Part shown: positions 9,291 to 18,482 of the stretch, piece after piece
Layout of the letters: each line of letters starts with the position of its first letter
Position numbering within the stretch: position 1 is the first letter of the stretch
Assembly: GCF_013201825.1 (NCBI RefSeq)
Contig: NZ_CP053836.1
Span: forward strand, 1,178,001-1,242,000
Direction: 5' to 3'
Source of the DNA: Halarcobacter ebronensis
GTDB taxonomy: Bacteria; Campylobacterota; Campylobacteria; Campylobacterales; Arcobacteraceae
DNA: 64,000 nt
Position numbers and translations under genes: made by a program
Notes under the pieces: model-generated
What the model saw: only the letters and a program-made list of their open reading frames with translations
Databases searched by the model: none
What the model was told of the DNA's origin: nothing

Positions 9291-11129
9291 TTAGAAGAGT
9301 TCTACACTTGTTACATGCTCTTCTCTAAATCTCACTACCTTATCTCTTCCATTATTTTTAGCTTCATATAGAGCCATATCTGCATTTTTAATAATAGTAT
9401 CAAAACTACTTGAGTCTTTAGGAAACATAGATAATCCAATACTTATAGTCTTTTTAAGTTTATTACCTGCGTAAACACTAATCTCATTCTCTCTTACTCT
9501 TTGTGCTATTTTATTTGCAACACTTAGAGCATTCTCCTCAGATTTAATATTTACAAGTAAAACAATAAACTCTTCTCCACCATATCTAACTACAATATCT
9601 GATTCTCTTACTGTATCCTCTAAAATCACTGCTAACTCTTTTAAAACTTTGTCTCCAATATCATGTCCATACTCATCATTTACAGCTTTAAAATGGTCCA
9701 TATCTAACATTAAGACACCAATATCTAAATTCTCTCTTCTTATTTGAGGAATAAGTTTTTTAGAGTGTTCATCTAGGAATTTTCTATTATATAATCCTGT
9801 TAAACCATCTTTAAATGCTGATTCTTTAAGAGCATTCATTAGAAGTTTAACTTCCAAAACAGGAGCAGATTCACTTAAATAACTCTTTATAAAAGTAACT
9901 CTCTCTTTTAAATGGTTTAACTCTTCAATAGTATCGCAAGTGATATGGATAATCAAAGTTACATCTTTAGAGATATCAAGATTAATACAGTAGTAATATT
10001 TGTCACTATCATAATATTGACAGCTGTTATGGTATTTAATAGAAACTACATCATTTTTTATTCTTGCACATCTGCAAAATTCAGGAGTAGTTTTTATAAC
10101 TTTTTCACAATAAAGTGAGTTACCCTTTTCAACAACTTTTCTTGTCTTATTTTTCTTATTATCAATCTCTACAAAAGTAAAGTTTTTAAGATGAAATCTA
10201 TTTATTAGTATCTGTTTTAGTCTATTATAAATCTCATCAATTGTACTATCTAACTCTATTTGTTTTTTGAATTGATAAAGATTTGAAAGGTTATCAACAA
10301 TCTCTCTAGACTCTTTTAAAGGATTTCTTATCATTGTTGAAGTTTTATATCCTGTATAAACTTGAAGCTTTTTATCAATATCAGATGTTGTATCTTTAAA
10401 AATTTGAAGTAGATTATTGTACTCATCTGTTAGGCTAATTATATCTGTTGATAAACCTTTAGGAGCAGCAATTTTTTCAAAACTACCATTTGTTGCTTTT
10501 GAAATATTTATTTTAAAGATTTCATAAAGTCTAAAATATGGCATTATATATTTTTTGTTATAAAGTAAAAAGAAAATAATTGTTACCAAAAGAAAAAGTG
10601 ATACAACATAAATTGACTCAATTCCAATCTCTTTTAGAGTACTAATATCAAGAACTAATGATATAGTTCCCAATGTTGTTCCTTGAGCTACATTGTGACA
10701 TTTTAGACAATCTATACCTTTTTCTGCAACAGCATTATAAGGAATTGTAACCCTTACAATTGTTCTAGCCAATGACTCTTCAAGCTCATAATACATTTTC
10801 CCTGTTTCTAAAACATCTTCATCTATTTTATCTTTTGCTCTATCTCTTGTATGTCCAAACTGTTTATTTACTATATCACTTCTTGAAATCCATAGTTTAT
10901 CCACATTTTTCATATTTGAGATTGATTGTATAAAAGTATCTACTTGGTGCATATTATTATTTACCATATATGAAGTTAGACCACTTTTTACAGTCTCTGA
11001 GATTGTTATTGCATTATGAATTGCAGATTTAATTCCTGCATTTCTTAAATTATAAAGACTTAATGCCGTAATAGAGATTGCCAAGGCAATAACTATTAAA
11101 ACAGAATTGATAACTATATTACGACTCAT
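9291..11129 (-). CDS. Membrane-anchored diguanylate cyclase with periplasmic c-type haem motif
   Basis: Probably makes c-di-GMP in response to a periplasmic signal. Of 612 aa, residues 1-27 form a membrane anchor and about 28-170 a periplasmic domain with one CxxCH haem motif (CLKCH, 141-145), as in DUF3365/Tll0287-type haem sensors. A second membrane helix lies near 172-192. A cytoplasmic linker with several Cys (CRCARIKND, SCQYYDS) and a C-terminal GGDEF domain follow. The active site reads GGEEF, and RESD five residues upstream is a complete inhibitory I-site. Redox or ligand sensing is inferred from the haem motif. Confidence 0.88.
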   Translation of the reverse strand: MSRNIVINSVLIVIALAISITALSLYNLRNAGIKSAIHNAITISETVKSGLTSYMVNNNMHQVDTFIQSISNMKNVDKLWISRSDIVNKQFGHTRDRAKDKIDEDVLETGKMYYELEESLARTIVRVTIPYNAVAEKGIDCLKCHNVAQGTTLGTISLVLDISTLKEIGIESIYVVSLFLLVTIIFFLLYNKKYIMPYFRLYEIFKINISKATNGSFEKIAAPKGLSTDIISLTDEYNNLLQIFKDTTSDIDKKLQVYTGYKTSTMIRNPLKESREIVDNLSNLYQFKKQIELDSTIDEIYNRLKQILINRFHLKNFTFVEIDNKKNKTRKVVEKGNSLYCEKVIKTTPEFCRCARIKNDVVSIKYHNSCQYYDSDKYYYCINLDISKDVTLIIHITCDTIEELNHLKERVTFIKSYLSESAPVLEVKLLMNALKESAFKDGLTGLYNRKFLDEHSKKLIPQIRRENLDIGVLMLDMDHFKAVNDEYGHDIGDKVLKELAVILEDTVRESDIVVRYGGEEFIVLLVNIKSEENALSVANKIAQRVRENEISVYAGNKLKKTISIGLSMFPKDSSSFDTIIKNADMALYEAKNNGRDKVVRFREEHVTSVELF

Positions 11130-11191
11130 TAATAACCTTTTAAAAAAACAGATAATTCTATATAAAAAACTCTTAATTTATTAATTTTAAC

Positions 11192-12487
11192 TTATATTTT
11201 AAATAGATCCTGAGGATTTACATGTTTTTCATTTTTTGTTGCTTGAAAAGTTAGAGTATCATTTACTCTTCCAACCACATACCCTTTTTTTACCCATCTT
11301 CCAACTTTTAGTGATGGTGAAATCTGATCTAAATGTGAATAGATTGTATGAAGACCATCTTTGTGGGCAATAATAACAACATTTTCAAGCATTCCCGCAT
11401 CTTTTTTTGCATAAACTATTTTTCCATTAAAGATAGATTTTACTTTTGCTTCTGGTTTTTCTGTTTTTAAAACAATAGATTCATTAAAGAGTTCAATTTT
11501 ATAAACAGGATCAAAATATTTTCCAAACTTTTTAACAACTGTAAAAGAGTCTAAAGGTGCAATAGTTTTTCTACCACTATATTTTGTTATCTCAATTCCT
11601 GAAGTAGATGAACCAATCATTCTTACATCTACATCAATATCATTGGCATATCTCTCATTTCTTACATCATTTACACTATAATCTTTCTCTTTTTTATCTT
11701 TGACATTTCTTTTTTTAAGTTGTGCAAGACGTTGTGCTTTTTCTCTGCTTATTCTTTTCTCTTTTTCTAGTTCCTCTTTTTTAAGAATATTAAGTTTCCC
11801 TAAAAGATCTTTTAAAGACTCTTGTTTTTGAACACTCTTTTTAAGTTCTGCTTGGTAATCTTTGTGTCTTTTATCAAGAAGCACCAAAGATCTTGAATAC
11901 TTCTTTTTAAGCAAGCTTAGTTGATCTTTTCTCTCTTTTCTTTTTTCAATATATGCAGAGATTTCATTGATTTTTTTTTGATTCTCTTTTTTATTTTGGG
12001 TCAAAAGTTCATAATTGTTATTTAGTTTTAATATCTCATCTTTTGAGTTTTGAGATAATAAAGAGTAGATTTCTGAATCAATTAACTCTTGAAGAGTACT
12101 TTCTCCTGCTAGTTTTAAAGCAATTGAAGAGGAGAAATCATCAATAATTACTTTAATGATTTGTTGCTCATTCTCCTCTTTTTTCTGCATAATTGATTTT
12201 GAATCTTCTTGTAAAGCACTAAGACTCTTTTTTGCTTCATCTAGTTTAGATTCATGGTTTTTTATATCATCATTTACAACTGAGATATCTTTTTCAAGTT
12301 GGGTTAATTCTCCATTTTGTTTTGATATCTCAGAAGCAAGGATTTTTATCTGTAAATCTGCTTTATATTGATTATTTTGACTCTCTTTTAAAATCTCTTG
12401 ATTCTCTTCAATCTTTTTATCTATATTTTTAGAAGAGGCATCTAGGAAAGTGATAAGAATGATAAATATATAAAAAAATCTAGTCAT
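11192..12487 (-). CDS. EnvC-like murein hydrolase activator with degenerate LytM domain
   Basis: Periplasmic protein of 431 aa: signal peptide (FFYIFIILITFLDASS), two long coiled-coil stretches to about residue 270, then a C-terminal LytM/M23 fold ending in HTIYSHLDQISPSLKVGRWV. The first metal-binding H-x-G-x-D element is not visible, and the final HxH is replaced by LTFQAT, so it should be catalytically dead. That is as known for EnvC, which activates amidases rather than cutting murein. It overlaps ftsX by eight bases in an ftsE-ftsX-envC order, supporting an FtsEX-controlled role in septum splitting. Confidence 0.85.
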   Translation of the reverse strand: MTRFFYIFIILITFLDASSKNIDKKIEENQEILKESQNNQYKADLQIKILASEISKQNGELTQLEKDISVVNDDIKNHESKLDEAKKSLSALQEDSKSIMQKKEENEQQIIKVIIDDFSSSIALKLAGESTLQELIDSEIYSLLSQNSKDEILKLNNNYELLTQNKKENQKKINEISAYIEKRKERKDQLSLLKKKYSRSLVLLDKRHKDYQAELKKSVQKQESLKDLLGKLNILKKEELEKEKRISREKAQRLAQLKKRNVKDKKEKDYSVNDVRNERYANDIDVDVRMIGSSTSGIEITKYSGRKTIAPLDSFTVVKKFGKYFDPVYKIELFNESIVLKTEKPEAKVKSIFNGKIVYAKKDAGMLENVVIIAHKDGLHTIYSHLDQISPSLKVGRWVKKGYVVGRVNDTLTFQATKNEKHVNPQDLFKI

Positions 12488-13298
12488 ATTTTATTTTGTA
12501 CTTAAAAAGTACACCTATTATTGTTAATATAGAGATACCAAATGAGAGTATAAATATTTGAAGTAAGGATTCATTTAAATCCAAAGTTACAGTTACAATA
12601 TTAATTAAATCATTAGGTAAAATTGCGCCAATATCATTTACTAAATAAGTAAAAATTGAAGAAACAATAACAAAAGAGATAAGAGCACTAAAGATTGCAT
12701 ATCTTAGTATTGTAGAAGAACTATATAATATTGAAGCCCCATGAAGTTTTAATATTGTTATCTTTTCATGGTGTTCATAGAACCAAATTCTAATCTGTTT
12801 TGAAATCATAATAATTGCAAAAATAGTGATAATAGTAAAAAGTATCATACTTATTTGACTAAGTAAGAGCAAAAGAAGATAGATACTATTGTGGTTTTTT
12901 GAAAAAATCTCAACTTTTCTTATATTTTTATTCTCATAAAGTTGATTTTTTATCACTTCAAGTTCACTTGTTGTTGGGAAAACTTCAAGTTTGATTTTAT
13001 AAAAATTTGGAAGTTTCTCTCTTAAAAGTTGAAGTGAAGTATCTGAAAGACTTGAACTTAGGTTACTAATAATATTCTCGTTTTTCAAAGTAATAATCTT
13101 ATCAACTTTTATATTTGCCAGTTTTGTTATCTTCTCTTTTATTAGTGGAGTATTTGTTATTATTACAATAGAGTAATCATTTGCAATAGTTTTTTTATAG
13201 TTTTCTAATATATTTGCAGAAAAAATATATATGATAAAAGAGATTAACATTGCAGTTAATGGAACAATAAAGGCGAAACTATTTTTAAGAAACTTCAT
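12480..13298 (-). CDS. ftsX: Cell division protein FtsX
   Basis: Inner-membrane partner of FtsE that transmits ATP-driven movement to periplasmic EnvC-type activators. The 272-aa protein has the FtsX topology: one N-terminal membrane helix (AFIVPLTAMLISFIIYIF), a periplasmic loop of about 110 residues, then three C-terminal helices including the LLLLLLSQISMILFTIITIF segment. Low sequence conservation is normal for the family. Overlaps of 14 bases with ftsE and 8 with the envC-like gene show tight coupling. Confidence 0.85.
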   Translation of the reverse strand: MKFLKNSFAFIVPLTAMLISFIIYIFSANILENYKKTIANDYSIVIITNTPLIKEKITKLANIKVDKIITLKNENIISNLSSSLSDTSLQLLREKLPNFYKIKLEVFPTTSELEVIKNQLYENKNIRKVEIFSKNHNSIYLLLLLLSQISMILFTIITIFAIIMISKQIRIWFYEHHEKITILKLHGASILYSSSTILRYAIFSALISFVIVSSIFTYLVNDIGAILPNDLINIVTVTLDLNESLLQIFILSFGISILTIIGVLFKYKIKYD

Positions 13299-13947
13299 AT
13301 ATTATTCCATCTTCTATTGATAGTTGTCTAAATCTAATACCAAAGTTTTTTGGAACCCTATGGGTTACAACTACAACAGTAATACCTAGTTGTTCATTTG
13401 CCCCTTTTAATAAGTTCCATACAACTTCAGCTGAATAATCATCAAGATTTCCTGTTGGTTCATCTGCAATGATTATTTTGGGATTGTGTGCTAATGCACG
13501 TGCTACTGCAACCCTTTGTTGTTCTCCTCCACTTAACTCATTTGGATAATACCCTTGTCTATGGCTAAGTTTTACGTGAGTTAATAGTTTTATCGCTTGC
13601 TCTTTTGAAACATCATTTGAGTAGCCGTTTATTTTAAGAGGAATCATAATATTCTCTTCAATTGTCCACTCGTTTATTAGTTTATAATCTTGGAAAATAA
13701 TACCAATATCTTTTCTTACTCTTCTTAGAGGTTTACTTTTAATTCCAAATAGCTCTTGCCCTGCAATATTTAAACTTCCATGTTTTAAGGTAATATCTCC
13801 ATAAAATGACTTTAGTAGGGTAGATTTACCGCTACCGCTTGTTCCACCAATAAATATAAACTCTCTCTCTTTTATAAAAAAATTTCCTTTTTTTATAATG
13901 TATTTATTTTCATCATAAGAGAGATAGATATTTTTAGCTTCTATCAT
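13285..13947 (-). CDS. ftsE: Cell division ATP-binding protein FtsE
   Basis: ABC ATPase that works with FtsX at the division ring. The 220-aa protein has Walker [13 protein letters not shown] near residue 34, a Q-loop at [12 protein letters not shown], signature [19 protein letters not shown] and Walker [13 protein letters not shown], the last matching the FtsE/LolD subgroup. Its start overlaps the trmB stop by four bases, and its 3' end overlaps ftsX, so trmB, ftsE, ftsX and the envC-like gene are probably one transcript. Confidence 0.92.
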   Translation of the reverse strand: MIEAKNIYLSYDENKYIIKKGNFFIKEREFIFIGGTSGSGKSTLLKSFYGDITLKHGSLNIAGQELFGIKSKPLRRVRKDIGIIFQDYKLINEWTIEENIMIPLKINGYSNDVSKEQAIKLLTHVKLSHRQGYYPNELSGGEQQRVAVARALAHNPKIIIADEPTGNLDDYSAEVVWNLLKGANEQLGITVVVVTHRVPKNFGIRFRQLSIEDGIIYEVS

Positions 13948-15140
13948 TTTGTTAGCATCTCTTTTAGTTTATTATGAGCTTTTATATTTGCACTTGTTGG
14001 AAGAGGTGAGTCTTGGAAATATTTAGCATCTCTACTTTCAACTAAAATATATTTGTTAACTGGTCTATCAAAACTTCCAAAAGTTACTTGAATAAGACCA
14101 GAATTTGGCATCTCTTCTATTGTAAAAATATCTTCAATATGAATAAAAAAGTCTTCATCAACTACAGCTTTTGTTGAGATGGTTTTTATTATCTCATCAA
14201 ACTCTATTTTTTCATTAAAGGTAAAATCATAGTTTAAATCAATATCTTTATCTTCTTGTTCTGCATAAAGAAGAACATCATAAATAGCTTTTCCTTGTTT
14301 CTTCCATCTATCTTCATATTTACTTGAGATTGCCAAGTCTCTATTTATATCAATTGATATTTTTCCCTTTGGAAGATTTGTAAGAAGATTAGTACAAAAA
14401 TCAAAATATTTTCTACTATCAGTTCTAAGTTCTAAAGTCCCACCAATTTTTAATACTCTTAAAGCCTCATTTACAAAAGCATTAGAGTAGATTCTTCTAT
14501 GGGGTTTTTTATCCCAAGGTACAGGAAAATGAACAAAAATCTTTCCAACTTTATTTGATTGGATAAACTCCATAAAGAGTCTTGCATCATAGTTTACTAC
14601 TAAAATATTCTCAATATTTTGGATATTGACTTGTTTTAATAGTTGTTCAATAGAGGGAGTATGTATTTCAAGTCCTATAAACTGAACATTTGGATTGTTT
14701 TTTGCTTGATGAAGAAGATGTCTTCCACTTCCAAATCCAATCTCAATTTGAATCTCTTTGTCTGTTTTAAAATCATTTACAAAAAAATCTATATTTTTAA
14801 GATACTTTTGATCAGGTTTTATTTTTTGATTAAAACTTTGTGTATTTGTAAAAACAATATTAGCTTCAACGTGCTTGGCATAACTGTTAATTGCATCTTT
14901 TACAATATCTACAGGAGTAACTCTAGTTATTTTATCTGCTTTTAAAAGATACTTTTCATCTTTTGGTTTAAGAGTTAAAAAGAACTCTTTTTCATCTTTT
15001 TTTACTGCAATTTTATATTCACTTTTTCTTTTTTTTTGAGTGAAGTTATATGATTTTGCAATAAAATTAAAATCTACACCATCACAACTTGATGGTGTAG
15101 TTAAATCTCTATTAGACTTGTCAAAAACTACATGTGGCAT
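13944..15140 (-). CDS. trmB: tRNA (guanine-N7-)-methyltransferase
   Basis: Forms m7G46 in tRNA using SAM. The core shows IQIEIGFGSGRHLLHQA as the SAM-binding glycine loop, FIGLEIHTPSIEQLL, and the family motif VHFPVPWDKKPHRRI with HRRI. At 398 aa it is longer than the ~240-aa E. coli enzyme, having an extra N-terminal domain of about 120 residues and a C-terminal extension, as is usual for Campylobacterota TrmB. It lies between the FN3 lipoprotein gene and ftsE, overlapping the latter. Confidence 0.9.
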   Translation of the reverse strand: MPHVVFDKSNRDLTTPSSCDGVDFNFIAKSYNFTQKKRKSEYKIAVKKDEKEFFLTLKPKDEKYLLKADKITRVTPVDIVKDAINSYAKHVEANIVFTNTQSFNQKIKPDQKYLKNIDFFVNDFKTDKEIQIEIGFGSGRHLLHQAKNNPNVQFIGLEIHTPSIEQLLKQVNIQNIENILVVNYDARLFMEFIQSNKVGKIFVHFPVPWDKKPHRRIYSNAFVNEALRVLKIGGTLELRTDSRKYFDFCTNLLTNLPKGKISIDINRDLAISSKYEDRWKKQGKAIYDVLLYAEQEDKDIDLNYDFTFNEKIEFDEIIKTISTKAVVDEDFFIHIEDIFTIEEMPNSGLIQVTFGSFDRPVNKYILVESRDAKYFQDSPLPTSANIKAHNKLKEMLTK

Positions 15141-15144
15141 ATAT

Positions 15145-16422
15145 TTAGTTCATCTCTTTTAATTTAGGTAGTACAAGTTCTGTTTTGCTTGTAATTTCTG
15201 AAACAATTCCATATTGGTCAACAGCTTGAACAGCATAGCTATACTCAACACCTCTTACAATATCTTTGTCTTCAAATCTTAGGGCTTGAATATTTTGGAA
15301 TTTAACAGTTTTAGTTTTGAAAAATCCCTCTTTTATTGTTTTGTAAATAGTATATGAAACAGCTCTATTATCACCAGCTTGCCAGTTTAAGATTGCTTTT
15401 TGACCTTGAATTTGAGCTAAAGTAAGAATAGGTTTATTTAATTTATTTAAAGTACTTCCCATTACAGAATTAACATGTTCACTACTTTCTAAACCATCTT
15501 TATCAACAGCTCTTATTTTATAAAAATATACTTTTCCATCTTCATTTATAAAATCTTCGTACTCTAAAGTGCTTACGTTTACTGAATGAAGTAGATCAAA
15601 ACCACTTGTTGCATTGCTACTTCTGTAGATATTATATTTTATAACATCACTTGCATTTGAAGCTTGCCAATTAATAGCAATTTTTCTTGGTAAATCATTT
15701 GTTGCATTTACAGCACTTACACCTTCAGGAAGTGGTTTTGTTTGCGCTTGAACAATCTCACTTGGCATTGATTCTAAACCATCATAAGTTATAGCTGTAA
15801 CTCTATATTGGTAGATAACATTATCATCTAAATCCATATCAATAAACTCAGCTTGAAGTCTACCATTAACAGTTTTTAAATTTTCCCATTCACTTGTTCT
15901 AGGAGAGGTTCTTTCAATTCTATAAGACTCAACTCTTTCATTTGGATGTGGTCTCCAAATAATTTTTATCTGTCTTGGAAGATTAGAAATTGCTTGGATA
16001 AAAGTAACTCCTTCCATAAGTGGAAGTGTTGAAACCACATAATCATCTGTTGTTTTTGATTCAACATCTGTTTTTGTTGCTGCTGAAATTTTATAAACAT
16101 ATTTTGTATTTGGTTCTAGATTTTCATCAACATAGTGTGTTGTATATCTATTCTCTATTGTATCAATCTGTCTTAATTTTGCGCCATCTTTTTGTAGATT
16201 TGCTCTATAAAAGTGATATCCTACAACTCTTGGATCATCAACTTTTCTCCACTCAAAAGCTATTGCATTTACATCAGGAATGGATCTAATTGATGACGAA
16301 TCAACCACTTCTAAGGTTTCATCTATTTTTGGTTTTTGGGGTTCATTAACGTTTTTTAGGCTACATCCACTAATTAGTAAAACTGAAGTTGTTAGTAATG
16401 TTATTTTCATCAATTTTGTCAT
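15145..16422 (-). CDS. Lipoprotein with repeated fibronectin type III domains
   Basis: A 425-aa exported lipoprotein: signal peptide with lipobox LLISGC (Cys at residue 20), then four FN3-like repeats. Each has the W-x(6-10)-Y core (FEWRKVDDPRVVGYHFYRA; IIWRPHPNERVESYRIERT; INWQASNASDVIKYNIYRS; LNWQAGDNRAVSYTIYKT) followed by a Y-x-Y strand such as YVYKISA. Such proteins usually mediate envelope protein contacts; the partner is unknown. The ATG at 16422 has GGAGAG just upstream. The first 53 bases overlap the 3' end of the upstream pseudouridine synthase gene. Confidence 0.85.
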   Translation of the reverse strand: MTKLMKITLLTTSVLLISGCSLKNVNEPQKPKIDETLEVVDSSSIRSIPDVNAIAFEWRKVDDPRVVGYHFYRANLQKDGAKLRQIDTIENRYTTHYVDENLEPNTKYVYKISAATKTDVESKTTDDYVVSTLPLMEGVTFIQAISNLPRQIKIIWRPHPNERVESYRIERTSPRTSEWENLKTVNGRLQAEFIDMDLDDNVIYQYRVTAITYDGLESMPSEIVQAQTKPLPEGVSAVNATNDLPRKIAINWQASNASDVIKYNIYRSSNATSGFDLLHSVNVSTLEYEDFINEDGKVYFYKIRAVDKDGLESSEHVNSVMGSTLNKLNKPILTLAQIQGQKAILNWQAGDNRAVSYTIYKTIKEGFFKTKTVKFQNIQALRFEDKDIVRGVEYSYAVQAVDQYGIVSEITSKTELVLPKLKEMN

Positions 16423-17374
16423 CTATACTCTCCATATAAAAATTTTCTGTAAGGTATTGATGCATATCTTCACTAAGCTTTGCTCTAAAACTCATTTTTT
16501 TATTCGTAATTGGATGAATTAAATATAGAATATATGCATGCAAAAAAAATCTATTTATTTTATTTAATTCGCCCTTAAATCCATATAAATTATCCCCTAA
16601 TATATGCCTATTTATCGAACTTAGGTGTACTCTGATTTGATGGGTTCTTCCTGTGAAAAGTTTACAAGCAATTAACTCATTTTTTTCATTTTTAGATAAA
16701 GCTATTTTACTAAATGCTGATTTTGCTGCTCTGGCATTTTCTATAATAGCCATTTTAAGTCTATTATTTGGATTTCTTCCTATTGGTTTTTCAATAATTG
16801 TATCCTCTTTTAGAGGTAAATCAATTATTGCAAGATAATATCTTCCCATACTTTTATCTTCTAGTTGTTTTGATAGATTTATATGGGCTTCATTGGTTTT
16901 AGCTACAACCATCACTCCACTTGTGCCTTTGTCAAGTCTGTGAACAATGCCATGTCTCTCTTCTCCACTAATTGTAGATAAAGAGATATTTTTTAGTTTT
17001 AACCAATCAACTAAGGTGGCATCTTTTACACTTGGAGCATCGTGTACTGTTAGGTTATAAGGTTTATTTATTACTAAAATATGTTCATCTTCATAAATGG
17101 ATTCAACCTCTTTATCTTTGAGAGACTCTTTTAAAAACTTTTCATCTTTAACATTATCAAAAGTTGCTTCTGGAAGTTCAACTTCAATGTTTTGATTAAC
17201 TTTTAATTTTGTACCACCTTTGGTGATAATTTTGCCATCAACTTTTACAAACTCTTTTTTGATTAACTGTTCAATTTGGTTTCTAGAAGCTTCAATATTT
17301 ATAGTCAAAAATTTATCTAGTCGATTCTCTTCTAAAACAATAAAATTTTTATACATATTTGGATACTCTTTCAT
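16370..17374 (-). CDS. RluA/RluD-family pseudouridine synthase
   Basis: Isomerises uridine in rRNA. It has an N-terminal S4 RNA-binding domain (NRLDKFL, then QIEQLIKKEFVKVDGKI), then the RluA catalytic core with IVHRLDKGTSGVMVVAKT, where the Asp is the catalytic residue, and KLFTGRTHQIRVH. At 334 aa it is the RluD size. The start may instead be the ATG at 17356 (MYKNFIVLEE), which has AAAGAG nine bases before it and matches the usual family N-terminus. Its start codon nearly touches that of divergent rodA. Target uridines cannot be told from sequence. Confidence 0.88.
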   Translation of the reverse strand: MKEYPNMYKNFIVLEENRLDKFLTINIEASRNQIEQLIKKEFVKVDGKIITKGGTKLKVNQNIEVELPEATFDNVKDEKFLKESLKDKEVESIYEDEHILVINKPYNLTVHDAPSVKDATLVDWLKLKNISLSTISGEERHGIVHRLDKGTSGVMVVAKTNEAHINLSKQLEDKSMGRYYLAIIDLPLKEDTIIEKPIGRNPNNRLKMAIIENARAAKSAFSKIALSKNEKNELIACKLFTGRTHQIRVHLSSINRHILGDNLYGFKGELNKINRFFLHAYILYLIHPITNKKMSFRAKLSEDMHQYLTENFYMESIDDKIDENNITNNFSFTN

Positions 17375-17375
17375 T

Positions 17376-18482
17376 ATGCATTTAATAGATAAACGAATTA
17401 TATCTCATTTTGATTATTTAATGATTATATTCATACTACCTCTGGTATTACTTTCATATAATCTAATTAGTGAAACCAATACAACATTGGCCAATAAACA
17501 ATTGATATATTATTCTCTCTCAATTGCTGTTTTTCTTTTTGTTTTTATTTTGCCAATAAGAAGAAATATTAGGCTAATCCCTTTTTTATATTGGATTGGA
17601 ATATTTTTACTTCTTGCAGTTGAGTTTTGGGGTGTTACCAAACTTGGAGCAAAAAGATGGCTTAGTCTCCCTTTTATGAGCATGACAATTCAGCCAAGTG
17701 AATTATTTAAACCTATTTTTATTATTATGATTGGATATTTAATCCAAAATAGACAGCCAGATGATGGCGGTTATAAACTAAAAGATTTTATCTATTTCTC
17801 TTTTTATATTTTACTTCCTTTCCTTTTAATAGCTAAAGAGCCAGATTTAGGAACAGCGTTGGTTCTACTTTTAGTTGGATATGGAATTTTATTTATTATT
17901 GGAGTTAACTGGAAAATTTGGGCAACAATTATTCTTATAATTGGTCTTGCTTCTCCTTTTATTTACACCTACTTAATTAAAGATTATCAGAAAAAAAGAA
18001 TTAAAGATTTCCTTTCAGAAAAGCCTAGTTATCAAGTGCAGCAATCAATTATTGCAATTGGTAATGGAGGTTTAGTTGGAAAAGAGGCAGAAGATGCAAC
18101 ACAAACCCAGTTGAAATTTTTGCCAATTGCTACAAGTGATTTTATTTTTGCTTTTTTTGTTGAAAGATATGGGTTTTTAGGTGCTTTTGGATTGATAATT
18201 GTATATGCCCTTTTGATTTTGCATCTACTCTCCTTGAACTACTATTTTTATGATGATTATGTAATCCGTAGTTTTGCCTCCGGTTTAGGACTATTGATCT
18301 TCTTTAATATGAGCGTAAATATTTTAATGGTTATAGGCTACGCCCCCGTTGTAGGTCTGCCTCTGCCACTATTTTCCTATGGAGGAAGTTCTTTTATTAA
18401 TTTTATTGTATTATTCGCAATTTTAGAAAATCTGTTAGCCTTTAGGTTTATGGATATGTATAATTTTGAAAGGAGACTATAG
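17376..18482 (+). CDS. rodA: Rod-shape peptidoglycan glycosyltransferase RodA (FtsW/RodA/SpoVE family)
   Basis: SEDS-family glycan polymerase for cylindrical wall growth, working with PBP2. The 368-aa protein has about ten membrane helices, the conserved KLGAKRWLSLPFMSMTIQPSE segment, KEPDLGTALVLL, and the C-terminal GLPLPLFSYGGSSFI motif. The reading frame stays open another 156 bases upstream, antisense to the pseudouridine synthase gene. The ATG at 17376 is chosen because it gives normal RodA length and N-terminus, although no good ribosome site precedes it. The stop overlaps the speB start. Confidence 0.9.
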   Translation: MHLIDKRIISHFDYLMIIFILPLVLLSYNLISETNTTLANKQLIYYSLSIAVFLFVFILPIRRNIRLIPFLYWIGIFLLLAVEFWGVTKLGAKRWLSLPFMSMTIQPSELFKPIFIIMIGYLIQNRQPDDGGYKLKDFIYFSFYILLPFLLIAKEPDLGTALVLLLVGYGILFIIGVNWKIWATIILIIGLASPFIYTYLIKDYQKKRIKDFLSEKPSYQVQQSIIAIGNGGLVGKEAEDATQTQLKFLPIATSDFIFAFFVERYGFLGAFGLIIVYALLILHLLSLNYYFYDDYVIRSFASGLGLLIFFNMSVNILMVIGYAPVVGLPLPLFSYGGSSFINFIVLFAILENLLAFRFMDMYNFERRL

